From Heliocidaris tuberculata (taxonomy: Eukaryota > Echinodermata > Echinoidea > Camarodonta > Echinometridae): a DNA stretch of 64,000 bases. Below, one piece after another: positions 1 through 13,400 of the stretch (position 1 is its first letter; the number at the start of each line of letters is the position of its first letter). Position numbers and translations under genes: made by a program. Location: NCBI GenBank assembly GCA_025618425.1, contig CM046837.1:23653988-23717987 (forward strand), read 5' to 3'. A model generated the notes under the pieces. That model saw only the letters and a list, made by a program, of their open reading frames with translations, did not search any database and was not told the DNA's origin.

Positions 1-530
1 AGCCCTCGTTGATGGACTGCAAGTTCTGAGGATGCATACGGTACTGTTGCACATGCTGCATATGCTGCGGACCAACCAAAGGCACAGTGTTCATGCTGTT
101 GTCTGGCATTGGCGTATTCCTCAAGGGTAATGTCACAGCACCTCCATGCTGTTGGGTTGCTCCCCCGCCTCGCAGCATCATCGACCCCAGAGAACCTGAA
201 GGCTTGGGGAGAGGCTCTGTAGCACTTCCTCCCCTCCCGTCCTCTTTTTCCCATGGCATCTCGTACATCTCTGTCTTGTGTGCCCTCGCTAGTAAGTCTG
301 CCTTGACTTTCTGTTCCTGTCTCTGACGATCCTTCTCCATCAGGATCTCACTGGTGGTCTTCACATTCCTGCTTCTCTCAGGGTGGCTGTACTTGCATTT
401 GTTGCCGTAGGTGCACTTCTTACCGTAAGGGCACAGCTGCATCTGATGACTGGGCTTAGAGGGTGTCTTGCGCAAGAAGTTGTCCAGACTTGGGCCGTGT
501 CTTCCAAGAGGATCATCAGGCGGCATGAAC
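1..530 (-). CDS. ZC3H12: ZC3H12-like exon 5 (end of NYN, CCCH zinc finger, tail), runs off the window
   Basis: The acceptor is ATGTTAG|GTTCATG (AG at 532-531). The frame stays open to base 1. It begins [20 protein letters not shown], an almost invariant Regnase linker, and continues to the zinc finger [17 protein letters not shown], which binds RNA in the family. After the finger comes a charged segment ([15 protein letters not shown]), then low-complexity sequence rich in Gly, Pro, Gln, Met and His. No stop codon or donor is seen, so the remainder of the C-terminus lies outside. Confidence 0.92.
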
Positions 531-2249
531 CTAACATGAAAATAAAGACAGAGTCAGACATTTATAAGCACTATATCAAATCATACAAATTCTCAATACT
601 GTAGGACTAGGAGTTTGAGTCTCAATACTGAAGTAGCCAAGGTTCAGTTTGAGAGAAATTTAAAGTGTAAATTGGTTTAAATTTCTCCAAATAGAAAAAG
701 AGAGGACAAGCACCATGAAAATCATTATAAAGTCATTAAACTGTTGATACAATGTATCCAGGAATGAGTGGTATTTCCTCAATATCTAATGTACATGCAT
801 ATCGTAAGATATATCATTCATAGTCAGGCAATGAAAGACAAGTACATATAATCTTGCAAGACATTAACATTACTTCTGAGAGGTCACTCCATATCTCCAA
901 CTTCATGGCAAAACAATCATGAATGGAGCATAAAACAAAATGGTTGAATGTGTAGGCACTTTCCAAGTACCGGTACACATGTAGCAGTGCACATCAAGCC
1001 TATCATCAATGATATGAAAGAGAAAATGACCTTTTGAATCAAGAACTTCCACATTTGAGTACAAATTCATGAGGAAATGTTCTACAGCTTGTGCATTATT
1101 AGAAATGCACTCTGTTTAAATGACCATGGACAACTATAAAAGAGTAAAATTGGGAAGTATTCTGACAAAAGTGTAAATAACCTTCTCATTATCGACCTGG
1201 GTCTGGAAGGTTGCTATACCCACATGTGGGCTATTTGAAATACTACATGTAATTTTTGCTTTTCTACTACTTCTAATTTTAACAGAACTCCAATGACATT
1301 CCTGTTGTGCTCATGGAAAATATTACATTCAGACCATTTCGCCCAATTGTTTTTCAATGTCTGTCTCCTATAGAGTGTACATGTAATATCACTATGGTGC
1401 TCCTGCACAATAAGTGATATTATGCACATGTACAGACCATTTTATTAGCACAATTGTTTTTCACTGTGTCGTATGGATGTACATGTGTAACTGTACAGAG
1501 GTCAGTAAATAGCAGGGTGCACTGAGACTTTGTGGTCAGAGATCCGGGTTTTGTTCATTTCTTTGCCTTGGCACGCCATTGCCATGCCCTTGCCTATGGG
1601 GAACTCTAGGGCACGGATAGGGCATGGATTGATCAATGAGGGACTTTCCCCTGGCAAATTCGTTTGTTCATGTCTTGCTTGTGCAGACCTTACAAGTAGG
1701 CGGACGGTAGTCTTGGCTTATACCTGTCAACCTATGGCTGGAGGCAAGCCAGAGGCAGATGTACACCCTGCTCGATCCAGTTTACGTTAATTCTTCTAAT
1801 AAAAGAGCGTAGTCTAATATCATGCACATATTCTTTAAAAGAGGTTTCATTGTGATTTACGAGATAAAGGTCTATAATGCAGACTATGCAGGACCACTCT
1901 GAGACCTTATTTCACAAATGGACTTTGAGCCTTGCCAGAAGTGTAGACTAGATAAACAGACTCTAATTCAAAACACTCAATGTACAACCTGCTTGTACAC
2001 TTTCAATGCAAGAAATAGAGATATATATGTAGACCTTCTGTTACAGAACAAACAGAGACTGCAACTTAGCTTACAATATAAGAATATAAGAACGTAAAAT
2101 TTTCGGCACAAACAATAACGTAGGTGCCTGTGAAGGTGCAGGGAGGAGAAGAGAAAAGGGGAGAAAGAAACAGGGAGAGAGATAGACACAAATGTACATG
2201 TATATATAAAATGAGAGTATAATACATACAAAGAGTGAAAGATAGAGAA

Positions 2250-2309
<60 letters not shown>

Positions 2310-5300
2310 CAGACAGACAGACATAAAATATAGGTCTACATACTATGTAATTGTAAATGGAAGAAAACATTGTATCAATGTTTTAATACATTGAGACACC
2401 ACTGCACATAGAACAGATAAGGAAGTCCAAGGTTTACATGTATATATCTAGGCCCAAAGTTCAAGTGGCCATTCATTCTTCTTAAATGATAATTGCTTCC
2501 GACTTTGATTTATCACCTACTTGTACACTGTACATGTAGTTCAGGGTACCTATTCACGAAACCGAGAAAAGAAATCTCTTAACTATCTATCACATGTAGG
2601 CCTACTATCTACTACAACTACTTTGTGTAGATCTGTACAACGTAGACCTTCATAAGCATCATCGTGGGTGTTTGTGAGTAATAAAGTACCTATCTTTCAA
2701 GGATCTGCCAGGGGTATGAATGTCCATTGTCATGAACAAGTTAACAGTCAAAAACAGGATTTGAAATATCCTTCTCCTCAACTAACATTTATATCCCCAT
2801 CAGTGACGACAAAATGTTGAATTTTGTGATTTCAAGGTACATGTAAAAGCATGTAGTTTTTTTAAATGTATGTACATGTAGACATATAGTGTAATAGAGG
2901 AGAGGGAGAGAGAGACAGAGAGGGGAAAGAGGGGGAGAGAACAAGAGAGAGAATTAAAGAAAGAGAAAGACTGAGAAATGAGAGAGAGAGAGATCAGAGA
3001 AGGTGGAATGCCAGCACAGGGAGAAAGGGAGGAGTTCCTTGGCTTTAATTCTTAGCATCGGGAAACAAAGGTTATAGCATATGAAATAGGAAATGCCCAA
3101 CTTCCTTGGAAATACCTAAATTGTGGATAATATCTTTATCATTAGTCACACACTGCAACAACCAAAGAAAAGAATTCCAGCGATAGTGACAATAGATTAC
3201 TAAATTCACAGAGTGAGCAAAACATCCAACTTTTACAATTTTATTTTCACTTCCCACCATCCATGTTGAACGTGATTAATTATGGAGGGTACACTAACGT
3301 CTTTATGTGCAATGACTTGCAAATTATCCTTCAATCGATTGATAAAGGCCGAGGTGACTGGATCAATATTCAAACAATGCCACCACCCCACTGGTCTCGA
3401 AGCACCTTCCACTTCCTCTTTCAACGAAACAAACCTAGAAGTCAAAGAATGGACTAGGGACGTACGCTGACTCTGAATTTCTCTTTTGTTTCCTAGTCCG
3501 TCGTTCAGGAACCAACACGAAAATAAACACCCCAAGAATCGGTACTGAAAGATATATATCTGTATAGCGGTAACATGGGTGGTCTCCTGGACAATAATAG
3601 GCATAGATACCACTAAAAAATTTTATGACGATGATGCATAGAAATTATATTCATAATCTGTCTGCCTGAACCACTCCTAAAAACATTGTTCATTTGGGTG
3701 TAAACTTCCTCTTTTTTTCCAATGACTGTACAAGATGAAAGAATACTAAATTCAGAACTCTATGTCTTTGTCTTCCCATGCTTATAAGATAATGTAAAAT
3801 AATTGAAAATATTTGTAGACAAAGTAAAGTGATATGATACTATGGCAATTCATCTCCAATTAAAACTCCAGATGTACATATGTATCATGGGAACATGGTA
3901 GTTGCAGAAAGCCTTGAATCTGCCACATGCTCTCACGATGACTTTGCGGTAAGAATGCTCCCCAGGAAGTGAAGATGGTGTACACATTGTGTGCAATTGG
4001 ATGACTGAGGTAATACTAGCGCTCAGAGACAACTATATTCAACACTGTATGATTCCACGGAGTCGTTTCATAAAGCTGTTCGTAAAGTTACGAACGACTT
4101 TACGCACGACTGGTACCTGTTCTTGGGTGCTACTCAGATTCTCAATCATTTTGATTCCCATCAGCTCAAGCTGAAATCCGATCTTTGTGGATTAAAATTC
4201 TTGCGGTTAAACAAGCATCCGAATGCAAAGTTTATTATTTGTCAAAATTGATTAGGGTTATTGGAAATTCAGTCCCACATGTTAAAACACCACAGAAAAT
4301 CTGGGATATCTCATTTAGCACAAGAACATACCCCCAGTCGTGCGTAAAGTCGTTCGTAACTTACGAACAGCTTTATGAAACACCCCCAGTATTATTATCA
4401 TAAATGAATAGAACACTTGATGTAAGACTTACTTGTCACCGGCAAAGGAGTACATTAGCAGGCGCTCCTCCACCACTTTTCGGTGCTCTTGCTTCTCCGC
4501 GCAGAGGTCTCGGAACGTGTCGTTAGAGACGACGATCCCATCAAGCTCGTGGGCCAGATTGAGGATGTAGCGGTCATCGTAGCACACCATCCGCCGACCT
4601 TTGACCCTCCTTGAGGGCGTCCAGACCAGAATCTTGGATTTCTCCAGTTCCATCAAGATCTCTTGATCTGTAACCAATAAAGAAAAAAATAAAATTAAAT
4701 GACATCAATGATAATGTTAAAAAATAAATTTAATAAATCCTTGTGATCAATGCACAAAAGTAATTAAACATGCCAAATAGTGCTGGGTCATTACTGTTAT
4801 TCACAAAACCACTTAGAATTCCATGAAACCCAGACGATTTTCATTGCTCACTTTCAGATAGTATTTAATACACATGATGAAAATATATCATATGTCAATT
4901 CACCTGAAACAGTTCTATAAGATTACTTAAAATCCCTTTGTCTTTGTCTTTATTAGTTTATCTATCATTGTGGTTTCACGAGATTTTGGACCTTCCTGTC
5001 TTTCAGCCCAGCTAACGTATCAAATGGTTTCAAAATGGCAAAAGACCGCGAGGCGTATTTCCCCTTCTTTATACCACGAAAATGTAAAGGAAATTGAGTT
5101 CATCTCTCGTAATGAATTTCCTATACATTCCATGGATTTATCTCAATTTGTACAGTAGAGTTTTCACAGAAGTAAAACCAGTTTAAAAGATATGAAGATA
5201 TGAAGAAATTTTAATCCTTTTTACCCTTCATTTAAATTTTAACACAATACACGAGCTAGATATCCATACTGTGGACAAAATCTTTGAAGAAATCTACACA

Positions 5301-8300
5301 AGTATCTGCTACAAGCATTCACATTTCTTGGATAATGTCTGCATTTTTAACATTCTGTGAAAAGTGGATTTCCTTATAAACCTAAGATTCTTGTTTTTGA
5401 GGCAGGATATACATGAAACAGTGATTTCTTTTTTCTATGAATGATCAGGATATACCGATCTTGATCACTTTTTGTAAAAGCATCCCCGGTGCTATTAAAG
5501 GTTTTCTCAAGTGCTGGCAATTGCTGACAATAAATTTTTAAGAGAATTCAACAAAATTTCCACCAACATTAAGAGGTATTCCAAGCAACAATATCTTCCA
5601 CATGCATTTGTGAAATAGCAAGTGTGGTACTGCTTAAATACCAACGAGCAAATAAAACATTTTGCGATCAGTCAAAGAGAATTAACCAAAACCAAGTCCA
5701 TACAGCAGATGAAGTCCCACATAGGTATACATTTGTTGGGTGTTTTCAGTGTAGACCAATTTGCTTTCCAGCAAGACTACAGCGTACTCTATTTTTACAA
5801 AATAAATTTTCTCATGCACCCCCCCCCCCCCCCCCATGCACGAAAGTTTCTTGCCTCCAAAGTACTTGCAAAGCTGCAATGATGTACCTTTAACGTCTTT
5901 CCTGCTTCTATTGTTACATGTAGTTCAAGACAAGGAAAGACAACAGATCTACCTCCCATGACGTTGGCCATGTGGCTTCCTCAAGGATTTTGTGACTTTT
6001 TCGTCTAACTTTTGTCTTGTAAATGTAACTTCCATTAATTACCAAATATAACCAATATCATGGATTAAGTCATTTTATGACTCAGAATGACTCATGGCAA
6101 AAGGAAATGTGTTTTATCAAGGAAGTATCGTTTCACGTTACAGTCGGATATCGCGAAGCTTCAGAGATCTTTGAATTGGTTCCTTATCGACATGTACGTA
6201 GATTACATGCATTAGGATTATTGCACTAATAAGGATGTCTCAAAGCTTCTAGAAAAATTGAAATGAGTGAAAAGGTAAGCAGATTAAAATGTTCTCTTTT
6301 GGGTACCCAACTTAAGGTCATAGTATTAACTGATCAAGTGTTTGGAATATAAAACCAAATGCCCATAACATTAATCTTATCCTGGCTGAAAATGGTGAAA
6401 AATGTTTCCTAACTCCTAAGCAGTCCAGGTTGAATTTATGCACACCTTAACTACTTTGATTTTTACTAGAGAAATAGTTCCATCTTTAACATGTAAAAAA
6501 AAATTGTACATATATATATATATCTATGTTTGATAAAACCTTAATCCACACGAGTTTGTATTTCTTTTAGGTACATGTAACTAGTGTTTCAGACAATGTA
6601 AAGACCTGCATTGTCCAGTACGGCAAATATGAAATTCAGGTATTATTTATGTAGTAAAGCGGCTCATGAAAGGAGCTTTTCCCTGTCCCCTCCCACAAAA
6701 GTACCCCTTTCCAAATTAGGGAAAGTACCAACTAAAAATAGCCCAGCCATGAAGAACGCGTTGCCTATTGTGTACACTCTACACAATATACAGATCAGTA
6801 CAACAATGCCTATTGTCCGCTGAAGCTGTGCCTAGAGTCACTGTGCATTCAGGATTTGCATGGGAACCTTATGACAAATCATATGTAAACACAGGTGAAT
6901 GTAGACTGAACTGACTCACAAACTTAATCATCAACAGTTGCTCAAGAAATGTAATAACATATGTAACAAATGACTAACTGATACAAATTCCAATGTGATA
7001 AATCCACAATATGGCACAAATTAGTGAGGGATAATAATTTGCAAATGGTGCATTACCTCATATTCCACACCTATTCATACCAGTCATTGCTGTTTCACTT
7101 GGTTTCTAAATACCAGTGTTAAAAGTTAAAACACAATGCACATAATGTATTTCTACCTACATGTATAACTACTTTAATTCTTAACAACATGAAAATATAA
7201 TGCTAAAAAATATAGGGGCACAAATACACAACTTCAGAATGCATCTTATTAAACATTAAAAGTTGATTTTTGTAGAAAACTGCTGATCACGTTTTAAAAC
7301 AAACTGCAAAACTATACCAAAGTGCGATTTACATGCACTTTACACTTGTTGAGCACATTCACATTCATTATGCAATGATTATCAACATATTTATCAAACC
7401 CCTTGGCAAAATACAAACATGAACTCATCCTAAAGTTGTCTAATATTTCACCTTTGGTTCCTGCTCATGCCGAGATCGAAAGGATCAGATTTTTTGGAGG
7501 GCATCCCCTTACCTTTGATTGGCGTTTCCGGTTTGGACTGTTCCTTCCGCCAGCTTGGTACAAAGACGTAGATGATCTTGTGTCCCCTCCTCAGAAACCA
7601 CATGACAACTGTGTGGATCCCCTGGCAGTCAAAGATGTTGGAGTTTCCAAAGCTACCCACAAGAAAAAGTAAAGCAAATTTCGAGATTTGAACCGCTATT
7701 CAAAAAACAGTTGTATCTACACAAATTTCTGAGATCTTGTAATATTGCAGATTCCACTGGCTGAAACTCTACAAATAAGAAGCTGACACTGGTTTTAATC
7801 TTGGTTGAGTCTAATTTGCTACTTTTTTCCTAAACTTCACGTAAACCAAGATTGAAGCTAGCGTGTGATCAAACTCATTTAGTAAAATGTGAGCATATAA
7901 CATGATCAGAGTGGACACACAAATTGTGCAGGGGGAGGGGGGGGGGCATTACATTACTAAGTGGCCATCCTAACCCTGTCTCTTATTTCCTGCCCATGGT
8001 AGATAATATGCAACATCTATCCAAAAATAAGCAGAGTGGGAGCATACCTCATGGCAACATTACTGCCATCAATGATGATTGGCCTGTAGGGATCTGCATC
8101 TGTTTCCTCAGGCTCGACTCCATCGCTGAAATCCTTTCGTCCTGATCCCCCATCTGCTTCCTTCACGTCACTGCCGCCATCCTCTGTAATCTTGGGCGAC
8201 CCAAGATGAACCAACATCTGCAGGACCTCGTTGCTGGAGGCCTGGTCGCCGATCTGCAGCAGGACTTGCTCTACGATCTGCCGGGAGTAGCCCAGCTTTA

Positions 8301-10369
8301 GCATGAGGGCGATAATGTCCTCATGCTTGTTCTGAGAGTTTGATTTCAAGGAGGACGTTGAGGTTGACGATGTTGATGTGGAAGATGATGGTACAGCTTT
8401 GGTTTGCAGTTCATCCCTCGGGGCCACTCTAGGGCTCCCGTTCTCAACCAGTCTTGCCTTTTCAGCACCTCCATCCTCTGGCATGGAGTGAATGGAATCG
8501 CTAAAATCTGTCCTTGAACTGGCAGTGATTGTCTTTGAGGGTTCTCCCCTCACGTGTATTGCACCGTTCTCAAAGCCCTTGTGAGCTTCCCCGTTCGTCT
8601 TCATCCATATCAGGGACTGTGCCCTCACAATGTTCTCATCGCTGCCCTGTATCCGCAGCTTGTCTCCCGGAAGCCGTTCGATCACAGCGCCAGAGTCATA
8701 CTCCAGCTGTGGGATGCGTCCGTCCAGCATGTCGGGGGTCTGCCAAGCGTAATCTTCTTCAATTCTTCTGTCTGAACACACAGAGAGGATGTATTCCTGC
8801 AAGGGAAAGTAATAAGAGACAAACAATTACTACATATACAATGTAAATTAGACTTTCAATATAGCATACATACAACACAATGCATCAATAGGAAAGGCAA
8901 GTACACTCGAACAGTTGGAAAACCACACAGTGCAAGCATAGGCTTGCACTCTGTACACTATAGGTTACAGGGTACTGTGTATTCAAGCTGGCATGAGGTA
9001 AAGATCTGAACAATTTCAGGAACCGATTTGAGATATAGAGCCGACAGAACTTCTGCAAACCAGATTCGGCGGTGAACCCGGCAAACGGAATGACACTTGC
9101 CTTTCAGATAGTGATAGTATATGTCCTACACAGACAAAATTCCTTGCACTATGAACAACAGTTTAGCAACATTCCTACTTGACCAGGAAAGGCAAATGAT
9201 GGTAGTCCAGGAGCAATCATGCATTTTATGGAATTCCAAGTCAATAAACAAAATAATAAGCAGCATTACCAGGGGCAACGAAAGATCGCTTTTTGTTTTA
9301 CAACTACAAGTATGTGTGTAGCTTTGTATTCTCAGTTTGTTTACTGCTGAAGGTTTTGTAACCACAAGGCAGCCTGTTACGTAGTAGTAGTAGTAGTAGT
9401 CGTGTCGTGCTGGGTCTGACTGAAAGAGGATTTGTGTGGGTGGTGGATATGCACAGTCTCAGCTGCAGGTCAGTTTCACTTCCAGTGTCCAATAATTAAT
9501 GTGCGATTGTTTCTGGAGTCACGTGTACAAATGTACATAAATCTGTATGTTGATACACTTTGCGCTTTCCTGATTGAACTGATTGATCAATGTACACAAA
9601 GACACAACCACACATGTATCTCCTGAGCCCATGTTCTATATTGCAAGAGGCCCACATGTGCATGCATAGTTCAGTGAAAAGACTGAAGAAACTACATGCC
9701 ATAGGCTTATGAACAAGGTATCACCATTGTGACACATAGAAACCATGACACTTTAGCATTTGAGTCTGTATCTTCAGACTAGCTTTAGAATCTGTAGATC
9801 ACATGCAGGAACTAATCACTATACTATCACTCTCTGGTTTTGAAAACATAGCATTGTTGATTCCAGAGTGCTTCTTCCTCGAGACAGCTATATGAATTCA
9901 TATATATACCACGTAAATGTCACCAAGTAAACAGCAGCAACATAATGATAAACTTGGAAACGGCAACAGGCAAAACATGCTGAAATACTATAATAAATCA
10001 CAATAAGCTTCTGTAATTTGGGATTAAACTACATGTATAAAATATAAAAAATATATTAGATTACAATGACAAGGCCTAACACTTTTACTATTAAACCACT
10101 GTGAAAACCCTACTTTTGACTAGTTTTTATTAAATTAAACATACATGTACACTGTATGTGCAATGAACCTTCACTGAATAACAGAAATCATCTTAAAAAA
10201 TAACATGTACATGTATGCAAGTTGTAACAATACAGTTGTCGTTTCATAAAATCAAATGTATGAATACTATCAATCAAATCAAATCTCTACATGGAATAGG
10301 TGTGTGTGTGGGGGGGGGGGTGGAGTAAAAAGAGAAAGAAGGAAACAACACCAGTGTCAGGAAAGAGAC

Positions 10370-10421
<52 letters not shown>

Positions 10422-13400
10422 GGAGACATAGAGAGAGACAGAGAAAGACAGGAAGGGAAAGAAAGAGAGAGAGAGAGAGAGAACAAGAAGGCACAGAAAT
10501 AGAAAGAGGTATAAAGAAGAAAAAAAAAAGGTTACCTTGTAAACTGCAAAGCTTGACCCTATACCACATATACATGTACATGGAAGAAAGCTGGCAAAAT
10601 ATGTATATACAATTGACTCGTCTCCAGCTAATAATCATCCAAATATCCAAGAGCTTAGACACCCAGGAAAATCAATGTTTACTACTGGCCTACCAAGTGA
10701 ATACTGGCCTAGCCTCCATTTGCTCACTACTATTTATACCAACTCCAATGTCAAATCCATGCCCCAATGCTTAATCTCAATACACATGACCTTTGTACAG
10801 GGCTGGCTTCCTACACGTACATAGTACAGCATCCAAACGACATGTATGTGCCCAACGAGTTATGTATATAATATTGATCTGTTGCCAATAGGGAGCATTT
10901 AGCAGTTTGAAGGGGATTTCTTGCAGGCGGGCATGTCGAGCAAAGTGCCCTGGACATGAATCTCCATCTATCTTGTCGATTGCATGATATGCCAATTATG
11001 GTCTTGCAACAACATGTACGTAGGGTAATATACATGTGGCTTAGGTCTGGTTACTTGTCTCAACTTGAACTTGAGTTTAAAAAAAAAAGAAGGAAAGCTG
11101 GCGAGAGAGAAAAAAATCCCAATACAAACAAGCAAATTGCGGAATAAATCTGACAACAATAGCTTTCCTCATTTGGATTGGTTCCTCTGTTTTTCACAAT
11201 TTCCTCTTCCAACATATTTTTCGGTTAATAATATGTAGAAATCGAGAGCTGACTCATCTGTGGAAGGCTGAATGCTGCCATTTGGCAACGAAATGCTGCT
11301 TAATCCAATTTTTCTAAAAAAGGTGAAATTTCAAATGCTACTATTTCAAGGAGTGATAATTCCTTGCTATAAGTCTTTGTAAAAAAATTATGCTCACTTT
11401 ATAAAGCTTCATGTACACGTACACGCAGTGTACTGGAATGTTCACTGAGGCTAATTTCATCATTTCTTCTGTTTTTCCACGAATGTCTGAGCAGAGCTCT
11501 ATTTCAATCTCCAGTACGTAACTGCTCTATCCTCTTGGGTATTTTTCTCTCTCCAGATGCCCATACTATTTCTACCATGCACGTACATGTACACAAATAT
11601 GGATTGCATAAGCACTACAGCTACGGTAATTTTCATTGGAGTTTCATGTGGTTTGCTCTGTGGTCAAAGAAGGAACTCCCTGGCCATGCAGGATTCCTCG
11701 TAATCAAAGATATTTTACCGGTTTAGTCTTTGAAAAACCAAAGAAGTTTTGAGAATACTCATTTGAATGAAGTAAAAGTGCAATGGCCATGAAAATGGGA
11801 AATCCCAAGCAAGGTTGAAAAAAGTATATCAAAGATTTAAGTTGAGTTCTGTCGGGGGTTTACATTGCGAAAGAAACTGTCTGGGAGCAACCGGAAAAGG
11901 TTGATTATGTAGCACATAAGAATGGGTGTATACTGTGAGGTTCAGAATCATCAAAAATGATTAAAAAATTGATTCCACCTTGCTGATAGTCACATGCACT
12001 GAACATAGAAATGTGGGACTACATGTACATGTACACACAAACATGTACGACATAAATGTTTTGTACAAACTTTTCAGCTATTTCTCATCATACATATTTC
12101 TCGTCATATTTCAGACATTAAGGCATTTGAAGAGCAATCCTTCTCAAGGGACATTTCTGCTATATAGATGATATACTTCTAGACTATTAAAGAAAAAAAA
12201 AAAAAAGAAAGCTCACACATGATTTTTCCCCTTTTTCCAGGACTCCCATTTTCTCTGTAATGTGCCTTGCAAGAGACTGAAACACACAGGCCTCCTAATT
12301 ACTTATCATAGGCATACATACATGTATGTACATTATATGTATATGTACATAGCCATGTATGATATTTACACAAATACTGCATACTGCACACAGATATCCA
12401 TGAAGAAGTAATTCTTGACCGCAGTGCTATTAACGTACATGTACATCAAATTTGACTCATAACTGGAGTCTTGATGTTTGCGCATGCATGCATGCATTAC
12501 AAACCTGATCTCATCTGGGCAGTACTTAAAAGATGATACGAAACCGAGAATGGAAACACTTTAATAACGAGTTCCACCACGTTGCTCCTTATAATGCATT
12601 GCATAATTCCAACCTTATATTTTCATTCATCATGTAGGCTTGCTCTACATTTTTAGGATTGTTTTCAATCACAGGAATATCCAGGTGCCAGGATAACGAC
12701 TACTGATTAATTATTCATCCACGGACGAACACAGCGGATGGATAGCCATTGTAATTGTAGATTACAAGGCATGAACCGACATGAATTGCCCGGGATTCCC
12801 CTATTACCAAAGGACGCACACCTATGCGTTGTTCTGTGAGGGTGTGTGTGTGTGTGTACGTGTGTGTCTACCCAAGGTCTGCCTGTTTGCCTGGGGAATA
12901 TGACAGATACACTAGAAAGAGGGGGTGAAGGGGCGGGGCAGGGCTACAATGTGTACATGTACCATAATTGTGCAACAATGAATGGCTCACCCACTTTTTT
13001 TTTTCAAATGGGGAGTTCTGGCACCCCCACCCACACACAAACTCTGGGCAGAACTATTGTGAGTAAGCATGACTGGCATAATTTTTTTCGCCCACTCACT
13101 TTTCAAATTACACATGTACCTCGTAACTGGTCTGTATCCTTTCAAAATGATTCCACCCCTGTTCAGTAGACCTAACATACCAACTGCAATCAATACAAGC
13201 TATATGTAGGGGATAAAAGCTTTCTTTGTACTTTGTATGCACAATCCCTTGTCTGTCATAACTAGTACATTTTTGTAATAGAGGGTCTAAACTACGAGAC
13301 TATGGAAATGCGGATGCCCTGTATTGTACACATGTATGATGTACATGTGTATGTAGCTAAGAGTAGGAAATTGGGGCAGGCTTCAATCAAGACTATTTTA

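Larger units (their letters stand above)
531..4432 (-). other. Intron 4 of the ZC3H12-like gene
   Basis: A 3.9-kb AT-rich intron. It holds a (GA)n/(GACA)n microsatellite at 2252-2322, a second GA-rich tract at about 2898-3000 and the inverted-repeat element at 4059-4387. No further coding signal is seen. Confidence 0.85.

Noticed and set aside
8529..8846. 105-codon plus-strand frame over exon 2
   Set aside because: Antisense shadow of the ZC3H12-like coding exon.
10256..10774. 172-codon frame on the plus strand with an Arg-Glu rich region
   Set aside because: Driven by the (GA)n microsatellite; no domain and no splice context.
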